Source: Nitriliruptoria bacterium (GTDB lineage Bacteria > Actinomycetota > Nitriliruptoria > Euzebyales > Egibacteraceae). Taken from it: a DNA stretch of 64,000 nucleotides. Below, one piece after another: positions 34,308 through 43,824 of this stretch (its first letter is position 1; each line of letters begins with the position of its first letter). A program made the position numbers and the translations under genes. Below the pieces are notes generated by a model that worked only from the letters and a program-made list of their open reading frames with translations, was not told the DNA's origin and searched no databases. The stretch covers positions 49,559 through 113,558 of the forward strand of contig PWER01000101.1 in NCBI GenBank assembly GCA_003553565.1, in the 5' to 3' direction.

Positions 34308-36634
34308 GCGCGCCGACCGCCAGCCCGACGCCAGAGCGCGCCAGCGCGCCGGCCGCGCCCACAGCGGCAGGCACCGGGCAGGGCGACACGCGCCCGGCGC
34401 CGCAGCCCTCGGAGACGCTGCTCGTGGCCAGCAGCCTGCTGCTGCTGGCCGTGGCCGCCGCTCCCCTGTCGCGGATCTTCATCGGACCCGAGTTCGCCCG
34501 CCCGGCGGCAGCGGCGGTGCTGCTCAGCGTGGGCATCCAGGTGCTGACGCGCCGCGCCGGCCTGGGGGCGCTGGCCGGGACGGTGGTCTCCGCCGGTGCG
34601 TTCGCGGTGTTCGTGGCACTGGCGTTCCTGCCGGAGACGACCGTGGCGTGGGTGGTGCCCACGCTGGACACCGCGATCGCAGGCCGGGACCTGTGGCTGT
34701 CGGGCATCGAGCTGATCCAGAACCGACCCGCTCCCACGTTCGCCGAGCCCGGGCTGCTGCTGCTGGTGGTCACGGGGCTGTGGTGGGTCGCCCACGCGGT
34801 GGACCTGCTGGCGGTGCGCCTGGCCGCTCCGCTCCATGCCGTCGCCGCAGCGCTGGTGCTGTGGGTGGTGCCCCTGGCGGTGGTGCCCGACGGCGTGCCG
34901 TGGCGCAACGCGCTGCCGCTCGTGCTGGCCGCGCTGCTGCTGCTGCTCGTCGCCGGTGACGGGCGCGCCCGCCGCTGGGGACGGCTCACGCGCGCCGGGC
35001 GCGGCGACCCCGCGCTGGCGGTGGGGGTGCTGACCGCCGGCGCCGCGGTGGCCATCGGCATCGGGTTCGCTGAGGATCTCCCGGGCTACGGCGAGGAGTC
35101 CTGGGTCCAGGCCGACGGGGCCACCACCACAGTCGGGGCGCAGAACCCGATGGTCGACCTCCAGGCCAACCTCGTCGATCAGAGCCAGGAGCCGGTGGCG
35201 CGCGTGCGCTCCGACGAGCCGGTCTACCTGCGCGAGACCAGCCTCGAGCGCTTCGAGGCCGGGGAGCTGTGGACCGGCGAGGGCTTCTCTGCCGAGCCGG
35301 CCGGCACCGAGCCGCTGCAGGCCGAGGCCCAGCAGGAGCACTCCCGCTTCGTGGAGGTCGAGATCGAGTCGCTGGGCCTGTCCGGCAGCCGCCTGGTGCC
35401 CGCTCCCTACCAGCCCTACCGGCTCTCGGGCGAGGTGGTGGAGGAGCGCTTCCGCTGGGACGCCTCCCAGGCGACCCTGACGATCGACGGGGACGCCGAG
35501 CCCGCGGGGATCCCCACCGGCGAGTCGTTCACCGTGGAGGCGGGCATCCCCGCGCCACCGATCGACGTCCTGGCCGACGCCGAGGTCGTGGACGACCCGG
35601 CGCTCACCGAGCTGACCGAGGTGCCCGAGGCCGTGACCGACCTGGCCGAGGAGATCGTCGCCGATGCCGGCGCCGAGACGCCCTACGAGCAGGCCATGGC
35701 GCTTCAGGAGGAGCTGGGGAGCTGGGAGTACACCCTCACCCCCGACCTGGACGGGCACGGCAGCACCGCGATGGAGGAGTTCGTCGCGGTGCGCGAGGGC
35801 TACTGCGAGCAGTACGCCGGGACCATGGCGGTGATGCTGCGCCACCTCGACATCCCTGCGCGCGTCGCGGTGGGCTACACCCCTGGGGAGCGCATCGGCG
35901 ACGACGAGTTCGTCATCCGCGGCGAGAACCGCCACGCCTGGGTGCAGGTGCGCTTCGCCGATCACGGCTGGCTCGACTTCGAGCCGACCCCGCGCAGTGA
36001 CGGCAACCTGCTGTCCCCCACCGCGGACACGGTCGCGCCGACCGAGCTCGACGCCGAGCGCCAGGACGAGGACCTCGACGCCCTCGCTGATCTCGATCCC
36101 GATCAGGGCGAGCTCGACGACCCCGACGCCGAGGACCCGCCCGAGCCGGACGTGCCCGACGTGGACGCTGACGAGGGAGCCGAGGCCGCGAGCGACGCCG
36201 AGGCGGACGCCGACGGCCACGGGCTCGGGCGCGCGGCGCTGCTCATGCTCCTGGCCGCGATCGGGCTCGGGGCCGTGGCCCGCCGCAGCGCACCCGAGCC
36301 GACCGTGCCCTCCGAGCGGGTCCTGGCCCGCCTGGCCGCCCTCGAGCACCTCGCTGGCGGGCTGGGCATCAGCCGGCAGCCAGCCGACACCGACGCCGAG
36401 CTGCTGGGGCGCATCGCCGACGCCGCGGACCTGCCGCGTGCGGTCATCGACCCGCTGGTCGAGGGCGTCGAGCGCTCCCGCTGGGCGCGTGAGGTGCCGG
36501 GGCCGGTCGCCGATCAGGCCGCTCGAGCGGCCAGCCAGGCGCGGCGCGCCCTGCTGGCGGATCGCTCGGCCCGGCAGCGGCTGTCGTTGCGTGTGCGCGC
36601 GAGCCTTGCGGCGCTGAGGCGGCGGGCGAGCTAG
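34304..36634 (+). CDS. Transglutaminase-like membrane protein
   Basis: The 776-residue protein has about six membrane helices at the N terminus (about 38-265), an extracytoplasmic acidic region and a transglutaminase/protease-like domain. The catalytic triad is C501 (REGYCEQYAG), H544 (ENRHAWVQV) and D558 (GWLDFEP). An Asp/Glu-rich stretch (about 585-640), one further helix (about 645-660) and a cytoplasmic DUF4129-like tail follow. It may process or cross-link envelope proteins. It is the last gene of the moxR operon, and its stop faces the DUF3040 gene after 122 nt. Confidence 0.88.
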   Translation: MSAPTASPTPERASAPAAPTAAGTGQGDTRPAPQPSETLLVASSLLLLAVAAAPLSRIFIGPEFARPAAAAVLLSVGIQVLTRRAGLGALAGTVVSAGAFAVFVALAFLPETTVAWVVPTLDTAIAGRDLWLSGIELIQNRPAPTFAEPGLLLLVVTGLWWVAHAVDLLAVRLAAPLHAVAAALVLWVVPLAVVPDGVPWRNALPLVLAALLLLLVAGDGRARRWGRLTRAGRGDPALAVGVLTAGAAVAIGIGFAEDLPGYGEESWVQADGATTTVGAQNPMVDLQANLVDQSQEPVARVRSDEPVYLRETSLERFEAGELWTGEGFSAEPAGTEPLQAEAQQEHSRFVEVEIESLGLSGSRLVPAPYQPYRLSGEVVEERFRWDASQATLTIDGDAEPAGIPTGESFTVEAGIPAPPIDVLADAEVVDDPALTELTEVPEAVTDLAEEIVADAGAETPYEQAMALQEELGSWEYTLTPDLDGHGSTAMEEFVAVREGYCEQYAGTMAVMLRHLDIPARVAVGYTPGERIGDDEFVIRGENRHAWVQVRFADHGWLDFEPTPRSDGNLLSPTADTVAPTELDAERQDEDLDALADLDPDQGELDDPDAEDPPEPDVPDVDADEGAEAASDAEADADGHGLGRAALLMLLAAIGLGAVARRSAPEPTVPSERVLARLAALEHLAGGLGISRQPADTDAELLGRIADAADLPRAVIDPLVEGVERSRWAREVPGPVADQAARAASQARRALLADRSARQRLSLRVRASLAALRRRAS

Positions 36635-36756
36635 GCGCGGTAGGCACGCTAGGTGCGCTGGCACGCGGATCCCACCGCGAAGGACGGCGGATCAGCTCCA
36701 GTGGCACGGATTGCCAGGGCGGTGCTGGCGCACCGCGCGCCATCGAGCGCGGCGGG

Positions 36757-37116
36757 TCAGCCTTCCTGGTCTGACCCGGCGTCGTGGCGGTTGAGGAAGC
36801 GGTCAAACCCTCCGCGCAGCTGCCCGCCGATGGGGTCACCATCGTCACCGAACTTGCGCAGCTGAGCGCCTCCGTAGATGAGGCTGGTCAGCATGACCGC
36901 GAAGCCGGCGACGCCCAGCCAGATGATCTGGGCGGGCACCACGGCGAGCAGCAGGATGAAGCCGAGGACGAAGCCCGCGATCGCCAGCTTGACCTTGCCC
37001 CGGCTACCGCCACGCTCGGCGGTCGTGGACACGGTCTTGGCGAACTTGGGGTCCTCTTCGCGCAGGCGCGATTCGATGTCCGAGAGGATCTGCCGCTCGC
37101 GATCCGAGAGGGGCAT
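36757..37116 (-). CDS. DUF3040 membrane protein
   Basis: The 119-residue protein starts MPLSDRERQILSDIESRLRE, the DUF3040 signature, followed by two membrane helices (about 44-60 and 64-83) and a polar tail. The family is confined to Actinobacteria and its function is unknown; it often sits near the dcw cluster. The ATG at 37116 has a GGAG site. The 122-nt convergent gap to the transglutaminase gene holds only a weak 5-bp hairpin. Confidence 0.88.
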   Translation of the reverse strand: MPLSDRERQILSDIESRLREEDPKFAKTVSTTAERGGSRGKVKLAIAGFVLGFILLLAVVPAQIIWLGVAGFAVMLTSLIYGGAQLRKFGDDGDPIGGQLRGGFDRFLNRHDAGSDQEG

Positions 37117-37166
37117 GTGCGCTGCTCCGCGTCCGGGTGGGCACCGTCAGTGTCCGTGAGCCACCG

Positions 37167-37181
37167 CTGACCCTAGGTCAG
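37167..37181. promoter_or_regulatory. CTGACC-N3-GGTCAG inverted repeat upstream of DUF3040
   Basis: A perfect 6-bp inverted repeat with a 3-nt centre lies 50 nt upstream of the DUF3040 start, between it and the enoyl-CoA hydratase-like gene. It could be an operator. No regulator is suggested by the neighbours. Confidence 0.3.
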
Positions 37182-37202
37182 TCGGCGGGTCGGGTTCTGA
37201 CT

Positions 37203-37985
37203 TTACCATCCCCAAAATGCCGGCGTCTCACGCGCGCGCGCCGCACGCGCGGCCTCGGCGAGATCGCGGCTGCGCAAGCAGCTCGCCTGGGCGGTCCGCT
37301 CGGCCTCCAGCGCCTCCTCGCGGGTGGCGACCTGGGCGCCGCGCATGAGCCGCGGCACGGCGCCGAGGGCCACCGTCGGACCGGCAGCCAGCGCCGCGGC
37401 GAGCTCGCGCCCCGCGGTGGCCGGGTCTCCCTCGAGGCGACGCTCGGCCAGCCCCCAGGTCAGCGCGACCTGGCTGTCCACGGTCCGCCCGGTCAGCGCC
37501 AGATCGGTGGCGCGGCCCAGGCCCACCAGGCGCGGCAGGCGCGCGGAGGCGCCGAGGTCGGGCACCAGCCCCCAGCGCGCCTCGAGCAGCCCCAGCTGGG
37601 CGTCCTCGGCGACCGCGCGCAGATGGCAGGCCACCGCGAGCTGCAGGCCCGCGCCCAGGCACGCGCCGTGCACCGCGGCGATCACCGGCACAGGGAGGTC
37701 CTCGATGGCGTCGAAGGCCGCCTGCAGGGCCCGGATGTCGGCTTCGCGCGGTGGGTCGTCGGCCAGGGTGGCGAGCTCGTCGAGGTCTAGGCCAGCGCAG
37801 AACGAGGGCCCCTCGCCGCGCACCAGCGCGGCCCGCACCCGGTGCGCGCGGGCCGCCTCGCCGGTCTCGCGCGCGGCCTCGGCGAGGTCGGCGAAGGCGG
37901 GCCGGTCCAGGGCGTTGTGCCGCTCGGGGGCGCTCAGGGCGATCTCGGCGACCCCGTCGCTGATCCGCAGCTCCACTCGGCTCAT
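37203..37985 (-). CDS. Enoyl-CoA hydratase/isomerase family protein
   Basis: The 260-residue crotonase-fold protein probably acts on an acyl-CoA. The oxyanion-hole segments are SFCAGLDLDELA and HGACLGAGLQLAVAC. The first catalytic Glu of hydratases appears kept in GLLEARWGLVPDLGA, while the second seems to be Asp (GRATDLALTG). Substrate and reaction (hydration or isomerisation) cannot be read from the sequence. The ATG at 37985 faces mgsA across a 281-nt divergent gap with no other gene. There are no fatty-acid genes beside it. Confidence 0.85.
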   Translation of the reverse strand: MSRVELRISDGVAEIALSAPERHNALDRPAFADLAEAARETGEAARAHRVRAALVRGEGPSFCAGLDLDELATLADDPPREADIRALQAAFDAIEDLPVPVIAAVHGACLGAGLQLAVACHLRAVAEDAQLGLLEARWGLVPDLGASARLPRLVGLGRATDLALTGRTVDSQVALTWGLAERRLEGDPATAGRELAAALAAGPTVALGAVPRLMRGAQVATREEALEAERTAQASCLRSRDLAEAARAARARETPAFWGW

Positions 37986-38266
37986 CCTGGCTCCTGTCGA
38001 CGGGCGCGGCTCTCCGCGCAGGGCGGCGCTCCGGGCGAGACGGCGCTGCGCGCGTGGCGCGGGATCCTATCGATCGCGACCGCCATGGCGGTGCTGCCTG
38101 CACGCCGCGCGCGTCGGCGCGTCCGCCCGATGGCCCGTGCGCGCGATCCGACGGCGGGATCGGCCGGCTGTCCCGGCGAAACCTGGTCGGGTGGGCACGC
38201 GCTGTCATCTCCACGTCACATGACGGCGCTACGACTGTGGGTGACCCCGATCAGCGAGAGGACGTC

Positions 38267-38719
38267 ATGCACGCGCCCCTCCCACCGCGCAAGACCATCG
38301 CGCTGGTGGCCCACGACAACATGAAGCGCGACATGGCCGAATGGGCCGAGTTCAACCACGCCGTGCTCGCCCGCCACCGGCTGGTGGCCACCGGCACCAC
38401 CGGCACGATCCTCCAGCACGAGCTGGGCCTGCGCGTCCACCGGCTCCAGAGCGGCCCGATGGGCGGCGACCAGCAGATCGGCGCGCTCATCGCCGAGTCG
38501 GGCGTGGACATGCTGGTCTTCTTCTGGGACCCGCTCCAGCCCCAGCCGCACGACCCGGACGTCAAGGCGCTGCTGCGGCTCGCCGCCGTGTGGAACATCC
38601 CGGTGGCCAGCACCCGTGCGACCGCCGACTTCCTCATCTCCTCGCCGCTCATGGACGGCGCCTACGAGCGGCAGGTGCCCGACGGCGTCGAGCACCTGGT
38701 GCGCTCCCCCGCACCCTGA
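38267..38719 (+). CDS. mgsA: Methylglyoxal synthase
   Basis: The 150-residue cytoplasmic enzyme converts dihydroxyacetone phosphate to methylglyoxal and phosphate, a bypass of lower glycolysis. The substrate loop is VATGTTGTI. D68 in SGPMGGDQQIG is the catalytic base and H95 (PHDPDVKALLR) the general acid; D88 (FFWDPL) and PVASTRATADFLI are conserved. Length fits the family. The ATG at 38267 follows GAGAGGA. The upstream gap holds a GTCAT/ATGAC inverted repeat near 38207-38223. Confidence 0.94.
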   Translation: MHAPLPPRKTIALVAHDNMKRDMAEWAEFNHAVLARHRLVATGTTGTILQHELGLRVHRLQSGPMGGDQQIGALIAESGVDMLVFFWDPLQPQPHDPDVKALLRLAAVWNIPVASTRATADFLISSPLMDGAYERQVPDGVEHLVRSPAP

Positions 38720-38735
38720 ACCGGCACCGCCGGCG

Positions 38736-38770
38736 GCGGAGCGGCACGCTCATCGGGTGCGCCGCTCCGC
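38736..38770. terminator. Hairpin between convergent mgsA and dinB
   Basis: GCGGAGCGGC at 38736-38745 pairs perfectly with 38761-38770 around a 15-nt loop. It fills most of the 52-nt gap between the two stop codons and could end both transcripts. Confidence 0.5.
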
Positions 38771-38771
38771 G

Positions 38772-40019
38772 TCAGGGGCGCGGCGGCTCGTCGCCGGGGT
38801 CGACCCGGCGCCACGCGTCACTGGTCGGTGCCGCGTCACCCGAGGTGGGGGCATCCTCCAGCAGCGCCACGCGCGTCACGGTGCCCGCGCCGAAGCGCGC
38901 GCCAGCCGCGTCGGCCGCCCGCTCCAGGCGTGACCAGCGGTCATCGCCGAGCAGGTCGAGCTGGCGCGCCGCCCCGGCGGGCACCAGGTTGCTGGCGCCG
39001 ACCCCGACCAGGCGCACGCGGGCGCGCTGCAGCCGCAGTGCGGCGAGCGCGGCGGTGGCCTCGCGGTGCAGCACCGCACCGTCGTCGGCGGGGGTGTCGA
39101 GCGTGCGCGACCGCGTGACCGTCTGGAACGTGTCGTAGCGCAGCTTCAGCGTCACGGTCCGAGTGGCGACCTGCTCGGCGCGCAGGCGACGGGCGACGTC
39201 CTCGGCCAGGCGCAGCACCTCGCGGCGCAGCACCTCGGGCTCGTCGACGTCGGCGGCGAAGGTCTCCTCGGCGCTGATGCTCTTGGCCGGCTCGTAGGGC
39301 GTGACGGTCCGCGGGTCCTCCCCGGCGGCGAGCTCGGCGAGGTGCCCCGCCGCAGCAGGGCCGACGACGCGGCGCAGGAGGCCGGCGTCGGCGGCGGCGA
39401 CGTCGGCGACGGTGCGCAGGCCGAAGCGGGCGAGGCGCTCGGCGGTGGCCTCGCCCACGCCCCACAGCGCCCGCACCGGCAGCGGTGACAGGAACCCGCT
39501 CACCTCCTCGCGGCGCAGATGGCGGATCCCATCGGGCTTGGCGCGCTGGCTGCACAGCTTCGCCAGGTGCAGGTTCGGGGCGACGCCGACGCTGGCGGGC
39601 AGACCGAGCTCGGCGTGGATGCGTGCCCGCAGGTGCGCGGCGATCTCCGGCGGCTCGCCGAGCAGCCGGCGGCTGCCGCCCACGTCGAGGAAGGCCTCGT
39701 CGAGGCTCAGCGGCTCGACCAGCGGGGTGACGTCGCGCAGCAGGTCGAGCAGCGCGGCGCTGACCTGGCGGTAGCGGTCGAACCGCGGGGAGCGCACGAC
39801 CGCGTCGGGGCACAGCCGCCGCGCCTTGGCCATCGGCATCGCCGAGGACACCCCGAACGCGCGGGCCTCGTAGCTGGCGCTGGCCACCACCCCGCGGCCG
39901 CCGGCGCCGCCGACCAGCAGCGGGCGCCCGGCCAGCGACGGGTCGTCGAGGGCCTCCACCGCGGCGTAGAACGCGTCCATGTCGAGGTGGAGGATCGGCT
40001 CGGGCGGGCGCACGGTCAT
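38772..40019 (-). CDS. dinB: DNA polymerase IV (Y family)
   Basis: The 415-residue translesion polymerase copies damaged DNA. The catalytic acids are D13 in LHLDMDAFY and D107-E108 in PLSLDEAFLDV. The thumb, a helix-hairpin-helix (LWGVGEATAERLARFGL) and the little-finger domain follow. RQLDLLGDD near the C terminus looks like a beta-clamp-binding QLxLL motif. All active-site residues are present, so it is not an ImuB. It lies 49 nt downstream of dnaE2 and probably shares its LexA-controlled transcript. Confidence 0.93.
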   Translation of the reverse strand: MTVRPPEPILHLDMDAFYAAVEALDDPSLAGRPLLVGGAGGRGVVASASYEARAFGVSSAMPMAKARRLCPDAVVRSPRFDRYRQVSAALLDLLRDVTPLVEPLSLDEAFLDVGGSRRLLGEPPEIAAHLRARIHAELGLPASVGVAPNLHLAKLCSQRAKPDGIRHLRREEVSGFLSPLPVRALWGVGEATAERLARFGLRTVADVAAADAGLLRRVVGPAAAGHLAELAAGEDPRTVTPYEPAKSISAEETFAADVDEPEVLRREVLRLAEDVARRLRAEQVATRTVTLKLRYDTFQTVTRSRTLDTPADDGAVLHREATAALAALRLQRARVRLVGVGASNLVPAGAARQLDLLGDDRWSRLERAADAAGARFGAGTVTRVALLEDAPTSGDAAPTSDAWRRVDPGDEPPRP

Positions 40020-40068
40020 CGTCGGCCAAGGGTAGGTCGCGGGTGCGACCGGCGGCGGCGGTGAGGCC

Positions 40069-43000
40069 TCATCCGGCCGAGCCGCCCGAGGCGTGCCACA
40101 GCCGGCGCGGCGCGAGGGCGGCCGGGTCGGCGTCAGGGCTCGCGGCGCGGCGGCGCTCCTGGGCCAGCCGCTCGGCGTCGTAGGCCGGGTGGTGGTGATC
40201 GGGCGGGGCGGCGGCCGTCGGCGCAGCGGTCCGTGCCGGCGTGGCGTCGTCGGCGGCGAGCGCGTCGGCCAGCCAGCCCTCCCGCCAGGCGCGGCGCAGC
40301 CGGCGCAGGTCCCAGGACCGCTCGGCGACCAGCGACACGCCACGGCGCCCAGCGCGCACCACCCGCCCCTCGACCGCCAGCAGCCAGGAGTGGAACACGG
40401 TGGCCGCGCAGCGGTCGTGCACCGCCTCGAAGAAGGCGGCGTCGGCCAGGCCGGTGCCGTCATCCAGCGACAGGAAGATCACCCGCTGTCCCGAGCGCAC
40501 CGGCGGGGTCTGGGTGGCGACCTTCGCGCCGGCCACCCGCACGCGCCGGCCGGTGCGCTGGGCACCGGCCGGCTGGGCGGGCAGCCCGCTGGCGGTCAGC
40601 AGGTCGGTGGCGCGGGTCACCTCCAGGGCGGCGAGCAGGTCGCCGTAGAAGTCCAGCACGTGCGCCGAGCAGTCCAGCCCGAGCACCTCGAGCTCGGCGC
40701 GGACCTGTTCGGCGGGGGTGTGGTCGGGCAGGCCCGGGGCGGGCTCGGGGCCCAGCAGCGTCAGCTGCTCGGGGCCAGGGGCCCGCCCCGACGCACCCGC
40801 CATCGGGCGGGCGCGCCTGGCGCTGGTGGCTCGCGGCGGGCCGCTCCCCCACCGCTCGGCGGTCTCCAGCAGCACATCGCGCCGCGACCTGCCGGGGGCG
40901 AGCCCGTCGAGGGCGCCGACGTGGGCCAGCGCCTCGGCCACCGGCGCGTCCAGTCGGGCGCGGTCGTGCAGGTCGGCCAGCGAGGCGAAGGGCCGCCCGG
41001 TGAGCAGCGAGGCGACCATCGTCGCGTCGATGCCGGCGACCTCGTCCAACCCGGGGCGGACCGCGAAGCGCCAGCCGGGCCGATCGGGACAGGCGCCGAG
41101 GTCCATCCCCGCGGTCAGCGTCGGCGCGCCGACCCGCGCCTGCGGGCCGGGGGCGTCGGTGGCGAGCGGATCGGGGATCCGCTCCACCTGCGCGGTGCGC
41201 CCCGAGCGGTTGACGTCGACCGGCAGCACCGCCACGCCCAGCTGGCGGGCGTCGGCGAGCAGCGCCCGACGCGGGTACATCCCCGGGTCGTGGGCCAGCA
41301 GCCCGGCGACGAGCTCGGGTAGGTGGTGAGCCTTGAGCCACGCCGAGCGGGCGGTGGGCACCGCGAACGCCGCCGCGTGGGCCTTGCAGAACCCGAACGA
41401 GGCGAACTGCGCCAGCGCCTCCCACAGCGCCGCGGCGGCCTCGGCGCCCATGCCTCGCTGGCGGGCGCCGTCGACGATCCAGGCGCGCAGGTCCTCCACG
41501 CGGCTGGGGTCGCCGAGGCGGCGGCGCACCAGATCGGCGGTGGACAGGTCGCAGCCGGTGACCGCGGCGACGCAGCGCATCACCTGCTCGTGGTAGACGA
41601 TCACCCCGTGGGTCTCGGCCAGCGCGTCCGCCAGGACGGGATGGGGCAGCGCGACGGGCTCGGCGTCGTGGCGGCGCCGCAGGAACGGCCCGACCATGTC
41701 GCTCTTGACCGGGCCGGGCCGGAACAGCGAGATGTCGACCACCAGATCGGCGAGGGTGGTCGGCTCGAGCTTGCCGACCAGCTCGCGCTGACCGGGTGAC
41801 TCGACCTGGAACATCCCGAGGGTGCGGGTCGAGCGGATCAGCGCATAGGCGTCGGGATCGTCGACGGGCAGCGCGTCGGGGTCGAGCTCGACGCCGCGCA
41901 CCCGACGGGCCTCGTCCACCGCGTGGCGCAGCGCCGACAGCATCCGCACCCCCAGCACGTCGAGCTTGCACAGCCCCAGCACCTCGACGTCGTCCTTGTC
42001 GACCTGGGCCATCGGGAAGCCCTCGGCGCTGGGTTGGGTGGCCACGAGATCGCCCAGCCCGTCGTGGGCGGCCACACCGGGGTCGCCGGCGGCGGGGGCG
42101 AGCAGCACCCCCGAGGGGTGCAGCGCCACGTGGCGGGGCAGCCCGTCGAGGCGGGCAGCGAGAGCGAACAGCACCGTCAGGTCCTGCCGGCGCAGATTGG
42201 CGCCGCGCAGCTCCGGCAGGTGGTCCAGCGCGGCGTGCACGTCGCCGGCGCGCACCCGCGGGAACGCCTTGGCGATCACGTCGACCTCGCCGGCGGGCAG
42301 GCCGAGCGCCTTGCCGACCTCGCGCAGCGCCAGGCGCGCCTTGAACGTCTCGAGCATCGTCACGCCGGCGACCCGCTCACCGCCGTAGGCATCCAGCAGG
42401 TCGTGGTAGACGTCGGTGCGCCGGGCCGACTCGACGTCCAGGTCGATGTCGGGCAGCTCGTCGCGGTAGGGGTTCATGAACCGCTCGAAGCACAGGTCGT
42501 GGCGGATCGGGTCGACATCGGAGATGCCCAGGCAGTAGGTGACGAGGCTGCCGGCCGCCGAGCCGCGGCAGGCCACGATCACGTCCTTGGCGCGGATGCG
42601 GTCGACGATCACGGCGACGCTCAGGAAATACGAGGCCAGGCCGAGGCGGGCGGTCATGGCCAGCTCGTCGTCGAGGCGGTCGCGGTGACCGCTGGTGACG
42701 TGGTCGTAGCGCGCGGCCAGCCCGGCCTCGCAGCGCACGCGCAGCGCCGCGTCGGCGTCGTCGTGGGGCTCCTCGCCGAGGTCGGGCACGCGCAGCCGCC
42801 CGAGGTCGAGGTCGACCGCCGCGTCCGCGGCGACCCGCCCGGCGTTGGCCAGGGCGTCGGGGCGCTCGGCGAACACCGCCGCCATCTCGGAGGGGTCCTT
42901 GAGGTAGCCCTCGGCGTTGCGGCGACCGCTGTGGTGCGGGGCCAGCGGGGCCTGCGCGCGGATCGCGTCGAGCACGTCGACCAGGCGCGCGTCGGCGGGG

Positions 43001-43761
43001 TCGCGGTAGCGGGGCCGCTGGTCGGCCACGGCCGGCAGGCCGAGATCGTCGGCCAGCGCGAACGCGGCACGCGCGCGAGCGTCGTCGCCGCGGGCGCGGT
43101 GGTGGGTGACGCCGATCAGCGTGCCGGCTCGCCCGGCGAGGTCGGCCCAGCGGCGCGCCTCACCGCGGGCGGCGTCGGGGCGCCCGGCGGCCAGGAGCCG
43201 TCCGGTTGGGGCGTCGTCGCCGAGCAGCACCACGAGCTCGCCGTCCGAGCCGGCACCGACCCAGCGGGCGAGCTCCTCCCAGCCCACCCGCGGTCGGTCC
43301 GCGTCGTGGTGGTGGGCGGCGCTGACCAGGCGGCACAGCCGGGCGTAGCCGGCGCGGCTGCGAGCCAGCAGCCGCACGCGCGGAGGGTCCGGGTCGAGCC
43401 ACGCGGGGCCGGAGGCGGGCGGGCGCACCGGACGCCGCGGCATCCAGCCGGCGCGCTCGGGGTCGTCGGCGAGCGCGAGGTCGACCCCGGGCAGCAGGCG
43501 CACGCCGGCGTCGCGGCACGCCTGGGCGAGCCGCACCACCCCCAGCAGCCCGTCGCGGTCGCAGACGCCCACGGCGTCCATGCCGCGCTCGGCGACGGTG
43601 CGGGCCAGCTCCTCGGGGCGCAGCGCGCCGTGGCGCAGCGAGTGGCTGCTGACCGCGCCGAGGTGGGCGAACGAGGGGTCGAGGGGTGAGCCGGCGATGA
43701 CGGCCGGGGCGGGCGAGGTGGGCGAGGTGGGCGAGGTGAGCGAGGTGGGCGAGGTGGGCAC
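40069..43761 (-). CDS. dnaE2: Error-prone DNA polymerase III alpha (DnaE2/ImuC)
   Basis: The 1230-residue C-family polymerase makes translesion synthesis during the SOS response. Catalytic acids are visible in ELPDIDLDVESARRTDVY, and GSAAGSLVTYCLGI and FVSFGFCKAHA-like segments (QFASFGFCKAHAAAFA) mark the palm and fingers. A helix-hairpin-helix region and an OB fold close the protein. The N-terminal PHP domain has lost ligands: FAHLGAVSSHSLRHGA replaces the usual LHxHSxxS, and VGVCDRDGLLG replaces TDHDGL. The GTG at 43761 has GGGAGG 7 nt upstream; a TSP repeat starts the protein. There is no imuA or imuB beside it; dinB follows. Confidence 0.92.
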   Translation of the reverse strand: MPTSPTSLTSPTSPTSPAPAVIAGSPLDPSFAHLGAVSSHSLRHGALRPEELARTVAERGMDAVGVCDRDGLLGVVRLAQACRDAGVRLLPGVDLALADDPERAGWMPRRPVRPPASGPAWLDPDPPRVRLLARSRAGYARLCRLVSAAHHHDADRPRVGWEELARWVGAGSDGELVVLLGDDAPTGRLLAAGRPDAARGEARRWADLAGRAGTLIGVTHHRARGDDARARAAFALADDLGLPAVADQRPRYRDPADARLVDVLDAIRAQAPLAPHHSGRRNAEGYLKDPSEMAAVFAERPDALANAGRVAADAAVDLDLGRLRVPDLGEEPHDDADAALRVRCEAGLAARYDHVTSGHRDRLDDELAMTARLGLASYFLSVAVIVDRIRAKDVIVACRGSAAGSLVTYCLGISDVDPIRHDLCFERFMNPYRDELPDIDLDVESARRTDVYHDLLDAYGGERVAGVTMLETFKARLALREVGKALGLPAGEVDVIAKAFPRVRAGDVHAALDHLPELRGANLRRQDLTVLFALAARLDGLPRHVALHPSGVLLAPAAGDPGVAAHDGLGDLVATQPSAEGFPMAQVDKDDVEVLGLCKLDVLGVRMLSALRHAVDEARRVRGVELDPDALPVDDPDAYALIRSTRTLGMFQVESPGQRELVGKLEPTTLADLVVDISLFRPGPVKSDMVGPFLRRRHDAEPVALPHPVLADALAETHGVIVYHEQVMRCVAAVTGCDLSTADLVRRRLGDPSRVEDLRAWIVDGARQRGMGAEAAAALWEALAQFASFGFCKAHAAAFAVPTARSAWLKAHHLPELVAGLLAHDPGMYPRRALLADARQLGVAVLPVDVNRSGRTAQVERIPDPLATDAPGPQARVGAPTLTAGMDLGACPDRPGWRFAVRPGLDEVAGIDATMVASLLTGRPFASLADLHDRARLDAPVAEALAHVGALDGLAPGRSRRDVLLETAERWGSGPPRATSARRARPMAGASGRAPGPEQLTLLGPEPAPGLPDHTPAEQVRAELEVLGLDCSAHVLDFYGDLLAALEVTRATDLLTASGLPAQPAGAQRTGRRVRVAGAKVATQTPPVRSGQRVIFLSLDDGTGLADAAFFEAVHDRCAATVFHSWLLAVEGRVVRAGRRGVSLVAERSWDLRRLRRAWREGWLADALAADDATPARTAAPTAAAPPDHHHPAYDAERLAQERRRAASPDADPAALAPRRLWHASGGSAG
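43713..43757 (-). repeat. Five 9-bp repeats at the dnaE2 start
   Basis: The 9-mer GCGAGGTGG (one copy ends in A) is repeated five times, encoding Thr-Ser-Pro repeats immediately after the start codon. Unit length is a multiple of three, so slippage would change length but not frame. Confidence 0.85.
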
Positions 43762-43824
43762 CGCGATCCTCCCAGGTCGATGGGGCGAGGCGGGGAAGGC
43801 ATCGCCGGATCGAACAGCGAGGAT

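Noticed and set aside
38772..40019. ImuB
   Set aside because: ImuB lacks the catalytic acids; here D13, D107 and E108 are all present.
43713..43757. Phase-variable switch of dnaE2
   Set aside because: The unit is 9 bp, a multiple of three, so copy change cannot switch the frame off.
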